From: Flabesymbios commensalis
Taxonomy: Eukaryota; Annelida; Polychaeta; Terebellida; Flabelligeridae
DNA length: 64,000 nucleotides
NCBI GenBank assembly: GCA_964017125.1
Contig: OZ024913.1
Coordinates: 372,001-436,000 of the forward strand
Direction of reading: 5' to 3'
Below the pieces are notes generated by a model. That model worked only from the letters and a program-made list of their open reading frames with translations. It was not told the origin of the DNA and searched no databases. Positions 12,251 through 24,219 of the stretch are shown piece by piece (position 1 is the first letter of the stretch; every line of letters begins with the position of its first letter). The position numbers and the translations under genes were made by a program.

Positions 12251-12509
12251 CCAATCTTAAAATGCCATTCAACTCTTCCTGCCCCGATTTTGCTTGCACA
12301 CTGAGATCTGGTTGTGGATCTACTGGAGGAGTTATGAGAATATTTTCTGTTTTAGCCTTAGGACCGAGAGTTCTCATGTATTCCGTCCATTTTTTTGTAG
12401 AAGTCCTTCTTCGTTTTCCATTTGTATCATGCACAAACTGAATATTACCATCTTCTCTCGTTCCAGTCAGCGTTGCTTTTTCCAACACATAGCCTTTTCT
12501 TTTTCTTTT
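12251..12509 (-). CDS. Gene A basic linker exon E6 (terminal type)
   Basis: 259 nt = 86 codons plus one base, phase 0 in and phase 1 out. The acceptor is ctcaaacag|AAAAGA and the donor TTGG|GTAATT. It encodes a basic, probably unstructured segment beginning KRKRKGY, with a central GKRRRTSTKKW cluster (both nuclear-localisation-like), then KAKTENILIT, PVDPQPDL and an acidic/Gln helix ending in GILRL. It joins the BTB-ZnF exon in frame through a split Val codon. Its C-terminal ILRL is shared only with the equivalent exon of gene B (60314-60566), so exons next to an intact BTB exon form their own subtype. I do not recognise the segment as a known domain. Confidence 0.85.
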
Positions 12510-12654
12510 CTGTTTGAGGGTGAAGGAATATTATATAATCACACTGTAAAATTAATGAAACGTATTCAAGAAATGTGCTTAGTGTCTAGAAATAACATTT
12601 AATATCAACCCATATTGCATATTTTGAGGTAACAGTAGTGTATCAAGAAAAACT

Positions 12655-12738
12655 GACTGCAGCCAGAATTCCCGTAGGAGCCACAAACTGCTCGCCATCG
12701 GATGAGGAGAACAGGGTGACGTCACACAGATTACCCAC
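12655..12738 (-). pseudogene. Decayed remainder of the BTB exon after stub 5
   Basis: Readable as NLCDVTL, DGEQFVAPTGILAA and so on, then a stop. The rest of the BTB domain and all zinc fingers are missing. A remnant of a duplicated copy of the BTB-ZnF exon. Confidence 0.7.
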
Positions 12739-12800
12739 CTGTTGAATCTGATGTAGAGTCCGCAGTGTATTCTCCATTTCTTTATCAATTGCAACAAGCA
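12739..12800 (-). CDS. Gene A short BTB-derived exon (stub 5)
   Basis: Acceptor tttttag|TGCTTG, then 62 nt ending CAACAG|GTGGGT. It encodes 20 residues after the split codon (LVAIDKEMENT... LHQIQQ), the start of the BTB exon, with a 9-nt in-frame deletion relative to the other stubs. Phase 1 in, 0 out. Beyond the proposed donor the BTB homology (NLCDVTL, DGEQFV) runs on for about 30 codons and then hits a stop, so the piece could be a short internal exon or simply the front of a broken BTB exon. Confidence 0.5.
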
Positions 12801-13419
12801 CTAAAAATAAACAATATTTGTTAAACCTCGATTATATGGGCTCGGTCCGCTCAGGCACTACAGAAGATTCTTTTCTTTATATTTTTTTTATTCAATAGTA
12901 AATGTTGAGTTTGGGAGCGAAAATTGAACGTTCAGTTGTAAAAAAATTAAACTTCATTAAAAGTTATACAATTATAGAATTGGCCAAACATGAATAATTT
13001 TTTTAATTATTAATGTCATTTATCCCTCACAAACAACATCATTTTCTGTAGTAGTAGTAGTGAAATAACGCTTTAATTCATTTTTCGGCTGTAATAGTAA
13101 TTTCAGTGACTGTTTTACAAACAACAAAATTTTCTCCAGCAATGTTTCAGGTCTAAACACTCCACTGAGTTAGTTGCCTTACATTTGATTGACTATACAA
13201 CAACTGACATCAACAATAGAAACATGCCTCTGAACATATATCTGGGACTTTACATCATGACATTTTACTGGATAAACCACAATACTACGTAGTACAGACT
13301 TAAAATGTTCAAAACATATATAAATTAGTGTGTTGACGTTGTGCTTCTAAAATAGATATACTGCATGTATAATTTTGAAGCACAATGTCAAATTTTGAAA
13401 ACATTAGAACAGGGGTGCC

Positions 13420-13530
13420 ACAAGGATCAATTCGATCGAATGTTAGACCGATGTTGGCCCACCGTCTACGACGTTGGCCCAACATTGGTGCAACATTGGA
13501 TCGATGTGTCGTGTTTGCTGGGGAGCGCCA
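13420..13530. repeat. Dispersed 'ttggccca' repeat copy
   Basis: About 110 bp built from gatgttggcccacc, acgttggcccaaca and tgcaacattgg, ending cgtgtttgctggg. Related copies lie near 3185-3290, 7875-7930, 22283-22340, 27115-27290, 31690-31910, 38045-38105, 55314-55650 and 62770-62880. It is probably a short non-autonomous mobile repeat whose inner part expands in tandem. Confidence 0.55.
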
Positions 13531-13706
13531 CAAGATTATAGCAAAATATGTTGAGGCTGCTGCATCCTTTGTATGCTTTCTGCAAACAGCATGTTACAGA
13601 CAAACAGATCCCTAAGGACCTATCTCAGGTGGGGGGGGGGGGGTACACCATCTTAAAAAGCATTTTATATGATTCGAATTTTGAAATACATTTTTATCCA
13701 ACTTAC

Positions 13707-13926
13707 CCTTTAACTCTTCCTGTTCTGCTTTTGCTTCCATACAGAGATCTGGTAGTGGATCTACGGGCGTAGCTATCAGAATATCTTCTGTTTTAGCCTT
13801 AGCAATAATTTTTTTCTTGTCTTCCGTCCTTCTTCGTTCGTCCGGTGGGTCACATGCACACTGGATCATACCATCTTCTCTCAGTCGAGTCAGCATTCCG
13901 CTTTCCTCTGTATTGCCGTTGCTTAT
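13707..13926 (-). CDS. Gene A basic linker exon E5
   Basis: 220 nt = 73 codons plus one base, phase 0 in and 1 out. The acceptor is cctcaacag|ATAAGC and the donor AAGG|GTAAGT (strong consensus). The product starts ISNGNTEESGMLTRLREDG, contains ERRRTEDKKK (basic), then KAKTEDILI, PVDPLPDLC and AEQEELK. The frame is fully open between the splice sites. It joins stub 5 downstream. A poly-C tract (G on the plus strand, 13629-13642) lies about 65 bp into the following intron, as also happens after the E4 exon. Confidence 0.8.
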
Positions 13927-14034
13927 CTGTTGAGGATAATGTTATACTATATCATCACACTTTACAGATTAATAAAACATATTTAGGAAATATTGTGCTA
14001 AGTGTCAGGAGATAGCAGCTTAATATAAACATAA

Positions 14035-14400
14035 ATTGCACAATTCTCTTTCAAAGTAGAGTATTACATATGCTTCAAAGAGGGATCATATAGCCCAGTA
14101 CTTTGAAGTCTACTAAGCAACCCACATAGAAGGGACCATTCCTCCACCAAATGTATTAATGATGTCAGCTGATGTGACTATTGGTGGTGCATTGATAACA
14201 TTTCATCTCTTATTTTTATTATGAGTATTTGGATTGGACATTTGGTATAGCACCGCTGAGAAGTGTTTCATTTTGTGTTCAGATGGTTCTACACCCACAT
14301 GTGCAGTTTGATGTAGTGCTGTCATGAAAACATTAAAAAGGGTGTCCAATTATGCAGTAAAACCATGAGTAAGCTGAGCAAACATCTAAGTTCCTTATTG
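14035..14400. repeat. Duplicated intron block upstream of E5
   Basis: It contains tttgaagtctac, gaagggac, gctgagaagtg and tgtccaattatgcagtaaa. The same ordered words occur at about 29200-29640, 33860-34190 and 60690-60985, always just upstream (minus-strand sense) of an E exon. A partial copy is at 30470-30600. The duplicated unit of the gene family therefore included intron flank, E exon and BTB exon. Confidence 0.7.
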
Positions 14401-17250
14401 GTATGGCCTACTCTGAAGTAGACTAGTAGCAAAAAATGCTTTACATCACTTTTTGGACGTAAAGATCATCTAAGTGACTTTATCTGATTATGGTCTCAGC
14501 TAATTGGGGGTTCAAAGTTATATTTAGGTCTATGTTTGTTGACTACGAGCTTCTTCAATGATTAGTCCGATGTATCTTATTTAAAAAGACAATTTTAGGT
14601 AAAGAGCAGATTTATTCTTTCTGACTTCAGAGATAACATCTCTGACACCACACACCAATATTTTCGTATGTACACAAGGCGATTGACCTGATTTATCAGC
14701 CTTAACGATGTGTGTTTTAGATTTTCACTCATATAACCACAGAACTATTTATGGGTTCACCTAGACTCATTATTTATCTATTTTTGCTATTTCGCTCAAT
14801 CTAATAGTTTACTGCAGTAAGAGCTATTCACTCTGATCAGGTTTGGATACATTCAGCCATCATAATTCGCTTGTTACTCACTAATTTCCATTTGCAAGTG
14901 TTTTGAATCGGATTGTAAATTCTCGCAAGTGTTTTGAATCATATTGTAAATTCTGTCAGAAAAGCAATAATAAAAACATTCTCACAGCAGCGCCCAAATG
15001 TAAATAGTGTACACCCCAATGTAATTGCTTGGGACTTTTTGCGTAATTCTTGCCAACATGTTTTTTCTTGTAGTGTATTGTGTCAGGAAGTGAAAAAATC
15101 ATCTTAGAACTTTTTGGCCGCTATCTTGGTTCCATCCTTTTTTATTGTTGTTCGTTATTTGCCACTTGGTACTTTTAATGTTCAGATTATACAGACAGTG
15201 TGTCTTACACCACTGTGATCAGTTTTGTTTTGGTGGGGCAGCAGTGTTTACAAATTATTAAACTTGAATCATTAATAACTCAGCAAACGAATTTCTGTTT
15301 AACCTTTTAGGTACACAAATTATGTAAATAGTACGATTTTACGAATACTCTCATACCAAAGCTGTCCAATGTAACAAAAAAATACATCTTCACATCCTAA
15401 TTATCACATAATAAACAACTTCGTTTTAAAACCTTTCAGCTACTCAAATGTTAATAATTTATTATTCTGCTGATGTTATGTAATATATCTAAAAAAAAGA
15501 CGTATTCTGATAAATATAAAATATAGCACCATAAGTGGATACAGTGTTTTGCATTCAATTTCTTATTTAAAGAAATTCTCTTCGACAAGAGTAGCACTAT
15601 GTGAGTGGATACTATTCAACATAGCTAGAATACCAAGACACATCATAATTAAATGTATCTTTATTTTACATAGATATCTCCCAAAAATGTAAATGTCTAA
15701 CTATTTAGGTCAGCCTTAGAAATATGTTTATTTTGCATTTCAGAACAGTTATTAGCAGGGAGGAGGGGATGTTTTCAGCTCTATTTAGTAAATTATTACA
15801 TTCAGAATCACACACAACCCAGAACAAAAAATAAAAATGCTATGGGTTGTTTCACTTTTGCAGTTAAACAACTTTGAACAGCTTAAATATGAATATGATC
15901 TGATGATTGATAAAATACATGACCATGTTCACTTTCAGATTGAAGTACTCAGACATGTTGCTAAAAAATGTAACTTCTCAAAATGCTCATAAAAATATTT
16001 CCAGTATGGAAAGAAATCCAAAACATTGCTATTTTTAGAACATGCCTTCGATACCAAGACCATATCAACAAAAACAACATTACATAGATTTTAAATATTT
16101 TTTAATTGTATATATAACGTTACTGAACATAATAATTTAAGTATTATCAAGCAGCTGAAACATTTCGTTACTGGGGTATTTATAAGGCTATCATGCAAAT
16201 TTCGTCAATATTCTAAAACACAAAATTATTTTTTGCATGGCATTGAAATACCTTTTAAAAAAAACTTTATTTTTTCCAAACAAGATATACAAGCAAAAAA
16301 AACAAGTGGTCTTCAAAAAAGGTAGAAGGGACACAATCACCACCCGACTTCTCTAGTTGAAAGTTAATTGTTTTAATCATTTTTATATATTGAACCAACA
16401 TCAAGCAATTAATCTGGCATATACATCTTAAAAATGAATTATATTGTATATGTACGTAGCTCTTTTATATTAGGCTGCCTACCAATTTAGTGAAAAATAC
16501 CATTTTCTCCTTTTATTTCACCATTGTTTGTGTTTGTTTCATTTATTTTATTTTTCATCAAAAACCTGTCATAACTCGACAGTTTAATCTCACCATAGGG
16601 TAAGAAAATTCAAGGATGTGTTATTGTGATAATATCAAAAGAAATGACACAGTTAACAAAGGTTGTATGGAGAAAGTTTGTTGTTCGATGTTATGGCATA
16701 AATCTAACATATTTAATATTATTATAATAATTATTATATCGTTATATAAGCTGAGGTGCTTCTTGCAAATCAGTAAAGTGATAATCTTTCCAACAGCTCC
16801 CACCTACATCCACTAGGGGCATCATACCAGTTAGTGGTATGGAGACAGGTCGACAAAGCTATACTCAACAGCTGAGACGAATCTGGAAAATGGGAATTTT
16901 CAGCCGCAGATTGATGATAATTTGTTATTTATAGGTCTATATTACATAATTTTGAAACTGTAAATTTTGCATCGGATATAATCTGCTCAATACGAGATCT
17001 GTATTGTAGTTATAGAATACTTATGGTATGGTGGGACAAAATGTTTGTTTACAGCGAGGGTTAGTTTAAAAATTGCTGTCGAACATTAGATTAGCATTGG
17101 AACGAGAGTATCATTATTCATTCATCTGTATCGGTATCTGTATATTACGTGGCAGTACGCACTATTGTGCTATCGCGCCACGGGAGTAACTTAGCAAGGC
17201 CTATTATCATTCATGATATCATTCATGGCCTTATATATGTGCCAAGTACT
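14401..17250. other. Gene A intron, AT-rich, no exon seen
   Basis: A long AT-rich stretch without credible open frames. Positions about 15165-15300 match, inverted, 62010-62170 (shared words: gccacttggtacttt, ggtggggcagc, actcag), so they are a dispersed repeat. Confidence 0.5.
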
Positions 17251-17254
17251 CCAT

Positions 17255-17464
17255 ATTGTGGATTTTCTGGGGTCTCGCCGGATGGAAACTGCGCCTACGT
17301 CCATTGAGGTTCTTTTACGTCCAACTCAATGTCAGTCAGACGAGCCATCTGATTTACGTGGTTCTCCGAGCCCCATGATAGTGTATACGGCACCTGGCAG
17401 TCCCAGGCGGTCACCCATCCACTTATGAACCGGGCGCGACGTCGCTTAACTTCAGTGATCGAGC
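17255..17464 (-). mobile_element. 5S rRNA-derived SINE (SINE3-like), 5'-truncated
   Basis: Minus-strand 17464-17384 matches 5S rRNA from about its nucleotide 30 to its 3' end: gatcactgaagttaagcg (box A region), gcccggtt, then tggatgggtgaccgcctggg (box C) and caggtgccgta. The matching part stops at the 5S 3' end but non-5S sequence follows (17383-17255; cgtaaaagaacctcaatgg). A 5S head fused to an unrelated tail is the structure of SINE3 elements. A plain 5S pseudogene is the alternative. The internal promoter boxes A and C look largely preserved. Confidence 0.7.
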
Positions 17465-18736
17465 AATATAAAAGTAATGGTATTCACCTACAGAAATGGT
17501 GCTTCTTGATCACGATTATTTTTGATATTTATTAGAATATGACATTGGTGTAAAAACGAATCATTAAAATGTTTGTAGACGTCTATTTATAAAATGTTGG
17601 TTCCTAGAATCTTAACCAATTATTTATTTGTATGATAAAAATAAAGAGATCAGTGGATTTGTATTTTTAATTGGCCAGCTTCAGGTTTCAAGGTGTCAAG
17701 GTTTATTATAACTCTGGCCTCTCATGGAGGCATGGAGGGAGACTGTATTCTTGAAATCATTATATTTATATCATGTTTGTACCTACAAGGTTAAATAATT
17801 ATATTCTTGTATAAATCTTACAAAAATGAATGAATAATCAAAGTGATTAATTATTCTAAGGGATGTTCAGCCTACTAGTTTATTAAGATGTTAATCAGTC
17901 AAATTTGTACAAAATGCCACAACTTCATCAGCCATATAATTATTCCTCCTATTATCACTACATATATGTATGAGGCACTTTGGTATATGTTGGTCCAAAT
18001 GCTTATCTACTATTGCTGCTGGCTTAGAACTGGTTCAGCAGTTATACATTTTTTTGCATTTTACGGTCATTATGCATGTTTTGTATGGATACCTCAAAAG
18101 ATGACAGTAACCGCATAGATATCTCTATCAGGAAAATTCATCTGAAAATGAGGTAATACACCACACTATGCTTCGTGTATTTCAACAGTTAAGGTCTCAC
18201 TCACTATGTTGCTAGGTGGCCATTTTGGATTTTGGGCCGCCAATGGTAAAAAATTGCCACCAAAAAAATGGCAAGATGATTTTTTTTCCAGTTAATAATC
18301 TTCGCAAAAAATCACATTGGCAAGAATTACGCGAAAATTACCACGACGGCTTTTTTGTGACATGAGGGGGTGTACTAATCAACCCAAACAAAATTGAAAT
18401 CGGTTAAGAATTGAGGAGAAGCATTTCTCGTGAATGGTCCTAAAAAGGTCTTAATCAGGGCATAAGTTTATTAATAAGTAACCTTTTTAGAATCAGTGAG
18501 CAAGGATTATGAACAAGCACGAGCCCTTTCAAACAAACTAAACGAAATCGGATGAGAGACCAGAGTGACGTTTCGAATGTGATGATGGGCCAAAATGATT
18601 TTCATTATATTTTAACAAAAAAAAAACATGTTACATATTAGACGCTCTGATCTTCAGTGACAGAAAATGGTGCAGCTACACTGCAGCCAATAATGATCTT
18701 ATTCTTTTAAATTCTCTGATAGTATTATATGCTCAC
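17465..18736. other. Gene A intron, no exon seen
   Basis: No coding or RNA feature was recognised. The words ggccattttggattttgggc near 18220 recall a fragment seen at about 6770 (ggccatcttggatttta), probably a dispersed repeat. Confidence 0.4.
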
Positions 18737-19800
18737 CTGTAAATTTTTCCTCTTCACAACTGACATTCGTTTCTTCGATGCGGACGGGGACTTGAACACT
18801 GCGGCATAGCAGTGGTCTCTAAAAACAGGTGATGCATCTTTTGACGAACATCTAGGCATATCACCCGGAAGAAGAGATGGCACAACGTCTTTCCTCAGCT
18901 TTAAACGTGGCCGTACATATTCTTCTAATCCATTGATTACTAGTGAGTGTACCTAGAAAACAATCATCTTTTTGTTAAAATGGGCCCAACATAGATGTAA
19001 CCCAATCACGTTGATTCAATATCACAGCAATGTTGTGCGCCCAGTCGCAGTTTGACACATGTTAGTTAGTGTGATAATATACTGATATCACTATTTATGT
19101 TGAATAATTTGCAACATAAATATATTTATTAGGACCATTTTGTGGTATATGACATCAGCGCCGGTATTAATATCTTCATTGTGAGCATGATGACTTATAC
19201 ATTTTTTTCGTGTATCCTGCTGAAATTTGTTCTGCATGTTGTTAATAACTATGTTTCGGAAAATTTCAATGTTGGCTGTTGTGTGCCCTGTATACGACAC
19301 ATAGATGTCGCTCAAGTAAACCATCTCTTTCTGTAACCGCACGCCATGTTGGCAGAAAATGCTGCTCATTTTGAGCAGTTTTGTTAATATAACAACTGTA
19401 GACTCTTGAGTGTCCTAAATATATATGGCCATTATTAAACACCACTACTCCGTCAAATATGAGTTTCTATTCACAGAGAAAAATTCACAGACAAAAGTCA
19501 AGGGATTACTTTTCCAGCCTACTGTGAGAAGGCTTATGTTTATGTTTTCCTGCCAGACTTTACAATCGGGTTCAAACACTGGCAAAAAGAAATTACTGAA
19601 TGACATGTGAATTATGCTGGCTCAATTTATCCATCACTGAACAGAATAAAAAGCTCTTACCTGAAGCAAACTAGTGGATTAAATGAAATATTAAAAAAGT
19701 GATAAATAATGAGTCGAAGTGAACACCTAAATAGTTCCGTGGTTATAGGAATGGTTATTCGAAAATTGAAACTCGCATGGTAACGGCTGATAAACGGCTG
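18640..19800. repeat. Segmental duplication of the THAP exon 2 region
   Basis: Co-linear with 35200-38630: exon 2, the adjoining intron (gatgtaaccca, cacgttgattcaa) and a far segment (cctaaatatatatggc, ctattcacagagaaa, acaatcgg, aacactggc). The 35-38 kb copy has about 2 kb more in the middle. The match ends about 50 bp short of the THAP zinc-binding exon, which is why this copy lacks it. Confidence 0.75.
18737..18952 (-). CDS. Gene A second AVPxxx-box exon (THAP exon 2 copy)
   Basis: 216 nt, 72 codons, phase 0 on both sides. The acceptor is ttttctag|GTACAC and the donor CAG|GTGAGC (strong). It starts VHSLVINGLEEYVRPRLKLR followed by KDVVPSLLPGD, the equivalent of the AVPTIF box that closes a THAP fold, then a Ser-rich and basic tail (SASKKRMSVVKRKNLQ). 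It is a duplicate of 35322-35519 with a diverged tail. No THAP zinc-binding exon lies upstream of it, so it would sit mid-protein between stub 4 and E5. Because it is 0/0 it can be included or skipped without changing frame. Confidence 0.75.
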
Positions 19801-20940
19801 ATAATCGCCATGCGTACATACAACAATATATTCTCTGAGTTCAGAATGCCCTGTATACACAGCTAGTGTTTCTATGTTGAAACGGTATATTGTTAGCATA
19901 GATATGCTCAATGCATTGCATGTTTACATGTGTATGTGAAGTTGTATAGACGAAGATTATGCACGTTATTATTACCGGGAAGTTCTTCAATATTCTAGAA
20001 TAATGAAGTGGTAAAGATTCTGTTCTAGAAAACAACGTCATGTGACATATATAATGGAGAATCTTCTGGATATATAATTATGGTGTAATAGCAACTACTA
20101 GAATAACAGAAGGTATAAATAGTTGCAGTAGAGAAGTTGTTGATATAGATATCTGTTTGGCCAGAGGCTAACCTAAGATTTTTTGCTGTGAGATACCTTG
20201 ATATAGTAGTGATTTCAGATACCAACATTTGACGCTATGCATTGTGAGGCTAAAACGGAAGATAGACTTATTCAATAGATTATTATTTGGAACAATTTGC
20301 CGTTTCTGGATATACAATTTGGGACAGGACTTAGAAAATCAGGACTTTCCCAAATTATTATCAGTTGTCTAGACTCTAGTTTATTGTAAACCTAACTGTT
20401 AAAATGGTACAGTTTTTGTCAAACTGCATACACATCACAGTAAACTATACTACTTTGATATTGTAAATAAATTGTTATTGTTACTCTAATAAGGCAATAA
20501 GTTTTATTCTGCCGTTGATGAAATGATCTGTTTGATTATGTTTTTTTCCTCCAACAGACATACAGTAAATAGAGGCTGATCCAAAGGTTAAGCTGTTCTG
20601 AAGCTTGTAACATGCCTGAAAAAATCTAAATGACTGATGTATAGTAATTTCATCTTCCCTAACAAGTTATCTTACCCACGGGTCGGCAGGGCGATAGCTT
20701 GCTCTATCGAGCGTGGCCTCTAACTATTTTAAATAGCGAGAGACCTTGAATTTTGAGCACGCCGCTTCTTAAGACCGGCCAATCAGACAGCGCTCGACAG
20801 CTGCCTGAGAGCTGAACAGGAGGTCAATTCTTAGTGACCCTTAAATAAATCTGAAACATCCAGTGAGGTTTGAAGCTTAGACACACCCCCAAGATGCCCA
20901 CATGGACAGATAGAGTACCCGATCCGGCCAGGCTCCTGTG
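19801..20940. other. Gene A intron, no exon seen
   Basis: I looked here for a THAP zinc-binding exon to go with the second AVPxxx exon and found none. No other feature was recognised. Confidence 0.5.
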
Positions 20941-20949
20941 TTAGCACTC

Positions 20950-21337
20950 ACGTGAGACTGGCCAAGGGAAGATGAGTGATTTACACATTTTACATAATGG
21001 TGGAAGCCAATTGATGAGAGAGTAGATCAGCATGATCAATCTCTGAGTCTCCTTTGTTATTACAGAACACAACTCGGTGGAAAAAAAGACATGCAACAAA
21101 GATAACATGGCTGCATAACAGACCATTCGTATGACAGAGGAGTCCCATGTGTGTGAAGTTAGATGTGTGTGATGCTAGGATGTAACTATGTTATAATTTC
21201 CCGGCTTACATTCTGCTAACTTTTTAGAATTTACCTTAAAAGGTTTCATTTTAAAAAAATTACCCCCTCACAAACTCTCCGAATGAGCTACTGATTTCAC
21301 CTCCACTGATGGACGTAACGTCAGTCAGATCACTCAC
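20950..21337 (-). pseudogene. Decayed BTB remainder after stub 4
   Basis: It has scattered BTB 1 words (gaggagtcccatgtgtgtgaag, ttataatttcccggc, acattctgctaact on the plus strand) with deletions and frame shifts. No zinc fingers follow. A remnant of a duplicated BTB-ZnF exon. Confidence 0.7.
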
Positions 21338-21408
21338 CTGTTGCATCTGATGTAGAGTTGTTAGTGTATTCTGTGTATTTTCAATTTCTGTATCAATTGC
21401 ACCGAGCA
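21338..21408 (-). CDS. Gene A short BTB-derived exon (stub 4)
   Basis: Acceptor gtttattttag|TGCTCG, then exactly 71 nt ending CAACAG|GTGAGT, a textbook donor. It encodes 23 residues after the split Val codon (LGAIDTEIENTQ... LHQMQQ), the lead-in and first helix of the BTB domain. Phase 1 in, 0 out, so it restores phase 0 after E4. The neighbouring BTB sequence is decayed. Confidence 0.6.
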
Positions 21409-22406
21409 CTAAAATAAACAACATAATTTTATGGTAAACCTATAAAGTTATATAGCTATAATATAGCTATGATAAAGCTAACTAAAATTTATATAGCTAT
21501 AATTAGCCAAACATGAATAATAATTTCAATTATTAATGATATTAATCACTCAGAAACAACACACCAGTAGTTGTACAATAATGATTTAATTCACTTTTCG
21601 GCAGTTATGTTTATTTTAGCGACTTTGCAATAGGTGCAATCTGTTGATGCAAAAATAAATGATGCACAGATGATGATGTGACTGAGGGTGGGGTGATAGG
21701 CGAAGGTGGGTTATTGAGAGTGTTTTCTCTGACTAGCTCGATAAGAGATCAAATAAGAGATCAAATCAAGTAGTAGTAGTAGTAAATTATTGTTTTATCT
21801 TTGCATCACTTTGCGGAGCTAATGGCCATCTAAGTAACATTGTAATATAATACAAACTGTGCAGTCTATTGATAAAATGATTATGTACAGATGATGAAGT
21901 GAGGGTGGGGTGATAGGGCATGGATGGTTGTTGAGTGTTTTCATTCACTCACCCAATATTATATAAAGGGTTTTGTCTTGGGTTTTGTCTAGGTATCTAA
22001 CCCCAGGCATGACCAAACATGCAAAACTCAGCTCCGCTATCCCCTGAGTAAGACAATAGCTGAGGTAACTCATCCCACATGAGAGAACTAATGTCAAACA
22101 CTAATTGGTGGTTATTTAAGGCTTCGGCCAACATCAGTGTGAGCAGTGCCTCCACTGATGCTGTAGCTGCCTTGGAACCGCTGTCGAGCTTAGGAACCAG
22201 GCTAGGCCACATGAAGACACAAAATGAGCCTCCTTGCCTTTTCTTGGATGATACCTGAATAACTCTCTTCTTACCGGATACCTCATCTTAAGGCCGATCT
22301 AATGTTGGTCCATCATCAGAGATGTTGGCCCAACACTGAAACCCCTGAAATACAATATCACATAAAAGACCATTATTGCCAAGAAATGACGTTTCGCATC
22401 ACTTTA
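21409..22406. other. Gene A intron between E4 and stub 4, left part
   Basis: It contains short microsatellite runs (gtagtagtagtagta at about 21770) and a copy of the 'ttggccca' repeat at about 22283-22340. No exon was seen. Confidence 0.45.
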
Positions 22407-22429
22407 CGGCTACTACTACTACTCTACTG

Positions 22430-22462
<33 letters not shown>

Positions 22463-22660
22463 TTACTATTACTACTACTACTACTACTACTACTACTATT
22501 ATCACTACTACTACTACTACTACTACTACTGCTACTACTACTACTACTAATACTAATACTAATACTCTAATGCTACTAATAATACTACTACCAATACTAC
22601 TACTACTATTACTATTACTACTACTACTACTACTCCTACCACTATTATCACTACTACTAA

Positions 22661-22701
<41 letters not shown>

Positions 22702-22702
22702 G
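22407..22702. repeat. TAC/ACT trinucleotide microsatellite
   Basis: About 300 bp of (TAC)n with TAT, CAC and TAA variants. It yields apparent poly-Tyr and poly-Leu frames that are not genes. It lies in the intron between E4 and stub 4. Confidence 0.95.
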
Positions 22703-22948
22703 GCCTACCACCACTCGACTAGCAGTGTTGGTGAGCGCAGGTATGAGGGGAACACCACAAGATTATAGTAAAACACATGAGGCTGCAGCTGATAGATGTA
22801 GCTAGTTATTCTGCAACAGCATGCAACAGATCTGAATGTCCTATCCCGGGGGGGGGGGGTGGTAAAAGTACGACTAGTAGCAGTTACCCAAGTACACATC
22901 TTGAAGTTATATGATTCAGATTGTGAAATATATTTTTATCCAACATAC

Positions 22949-23180
22949 CCTTCAACTCGTCCTGTCCCATTTTTTCTTGCTCACAGAGATCTGGTGGTGG
23001 ATCTATGGTTATCGGAATATCTTCTGTTTTTGCCTGAGTATCAAAATGTCTCTTGTATTTAGTCCCATTTGGGGGTGGAGTCCTTATTGGCTTGTCTGTT
23101 GTGTCACTCGCACAATGGATCATACCATCTTCTCTTGGTCGGTTCAGCATCTCACTTTCCTCAGTTTTGCTGTTGCTTTT
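22949..23180 (-). CDS. Gene A basic linker exon E4
   Basis: 232 nt = 77 codons plus one base, phase 0 in and 1 out. The acceptor is tctccaacag|AAAAGC and the donor AAGG|GTATGT. It begins KSNSKTEESEMLNRPREDG, then a diverged middle (GTKYKRHFDTQ), AKTEDIPIT, PPPDLCEQEK and GQDELK. The frame is fully open. It differs from its neighbours by several in-frame insertions and deletions and many replacements, yet keeps the 3n+1 length. Confidence 0.8.
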
Positions 23181-24200
23181 CTGTTGGAGATAATGGTAAA
23201 TTATATTGTTGATAGGACGTCAACAGGGCTGGCTACATGAAGTAATCGACTAGACCTAGCTCACACAAAGGGGCACAATTCAATGCATGATATATGCAGT
23301 GAAACACATCACTTACTGAACTCGTGCCAGTGGTGACAAGCAGATCCAAGTGACGGGTCCTGAGTGCTGCTCAATGTAGCTGTCACTGTCTGAAACTGTA
23401 CTGGCTACTTACTGCGCTGAGCAGGTTGTGCAGACTCTCACAGTCTGTTACAGTGTTAGTGTTTGCAACTGACTGGCTTGGCAATCGCAGCACATCGAGG
23501 GGACACTAGCTTACTGTGTTCCTCAAGGGTCCGCGACACGGGTTCAAGTGCATGTGCCAGTTGAAGACCGGTTCCCGACATCACCTTTGTCACATGACAT
23601 GGTGACGTTCGAAACTGGTAAACTTACCTAGCATTGGCCACGAGTCACATTACAGCTCTTGTCATGTTATACTCGCAGCCATTGATGGGGGGGGGGGGGG
23701 CACTCATTTATCTATTAGGTTATGTGCATTCGGCACAATATTTTATAGAAAAAGGGGGTAAGGTCGGGCAGCTGCATGAGCACGCAGGGAACAATAAATA
23801 ACAAATGTAGTTGGTGCAAACGCCACACACACACATCTACAAAGAGTACCAGAGACTCCGACCTGTATTTGAGGGACCAGGCCAGCATTAATAAACAGTT
23901 AATACCACCACAGAATAAACAACAGGTGATGAACATCCAACAAATTCATTATAACCAAGAATGTACATCCAATAAAGTTAATATAATCAGGTAATTTACA
24001 TCATACAAATTTAATATAACTAGGTAAGGCACACTAGACAAATTCAATATCACGTGGTAAATGCACATCATCATGTTAATACTAATAGCACTAATCATGT
24101 TAATACCAGGACTAGATGTGAGTGTAAACGATAATCTGGGTGAAATGCAGGGAACACTATCCAACAATATCCACCACCGGTGGTTAGCAGTCAGACAGGT
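23181..24200. other. Gene A intron, no exon seen
   Basis: Unique-looking sequence with a poly-G run at about 23689-23700. Nothing was recognised on either strand. Confidence 0.4.
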
Positions 24201-24219
24201 ACTATGGATTAATTGAATC

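Noticed and set aside
17384-17464. A functional 5S rRNA gene
   Set aside because: The first ~30 nucleotides of 5S are missing and a non-5S tail is fused at the 3' end without a T-run terminator.
22302-22570. Poly-Tyr and poly-Leu frames
   Set aside because: They arise from the TAC/ACT microsatellite.
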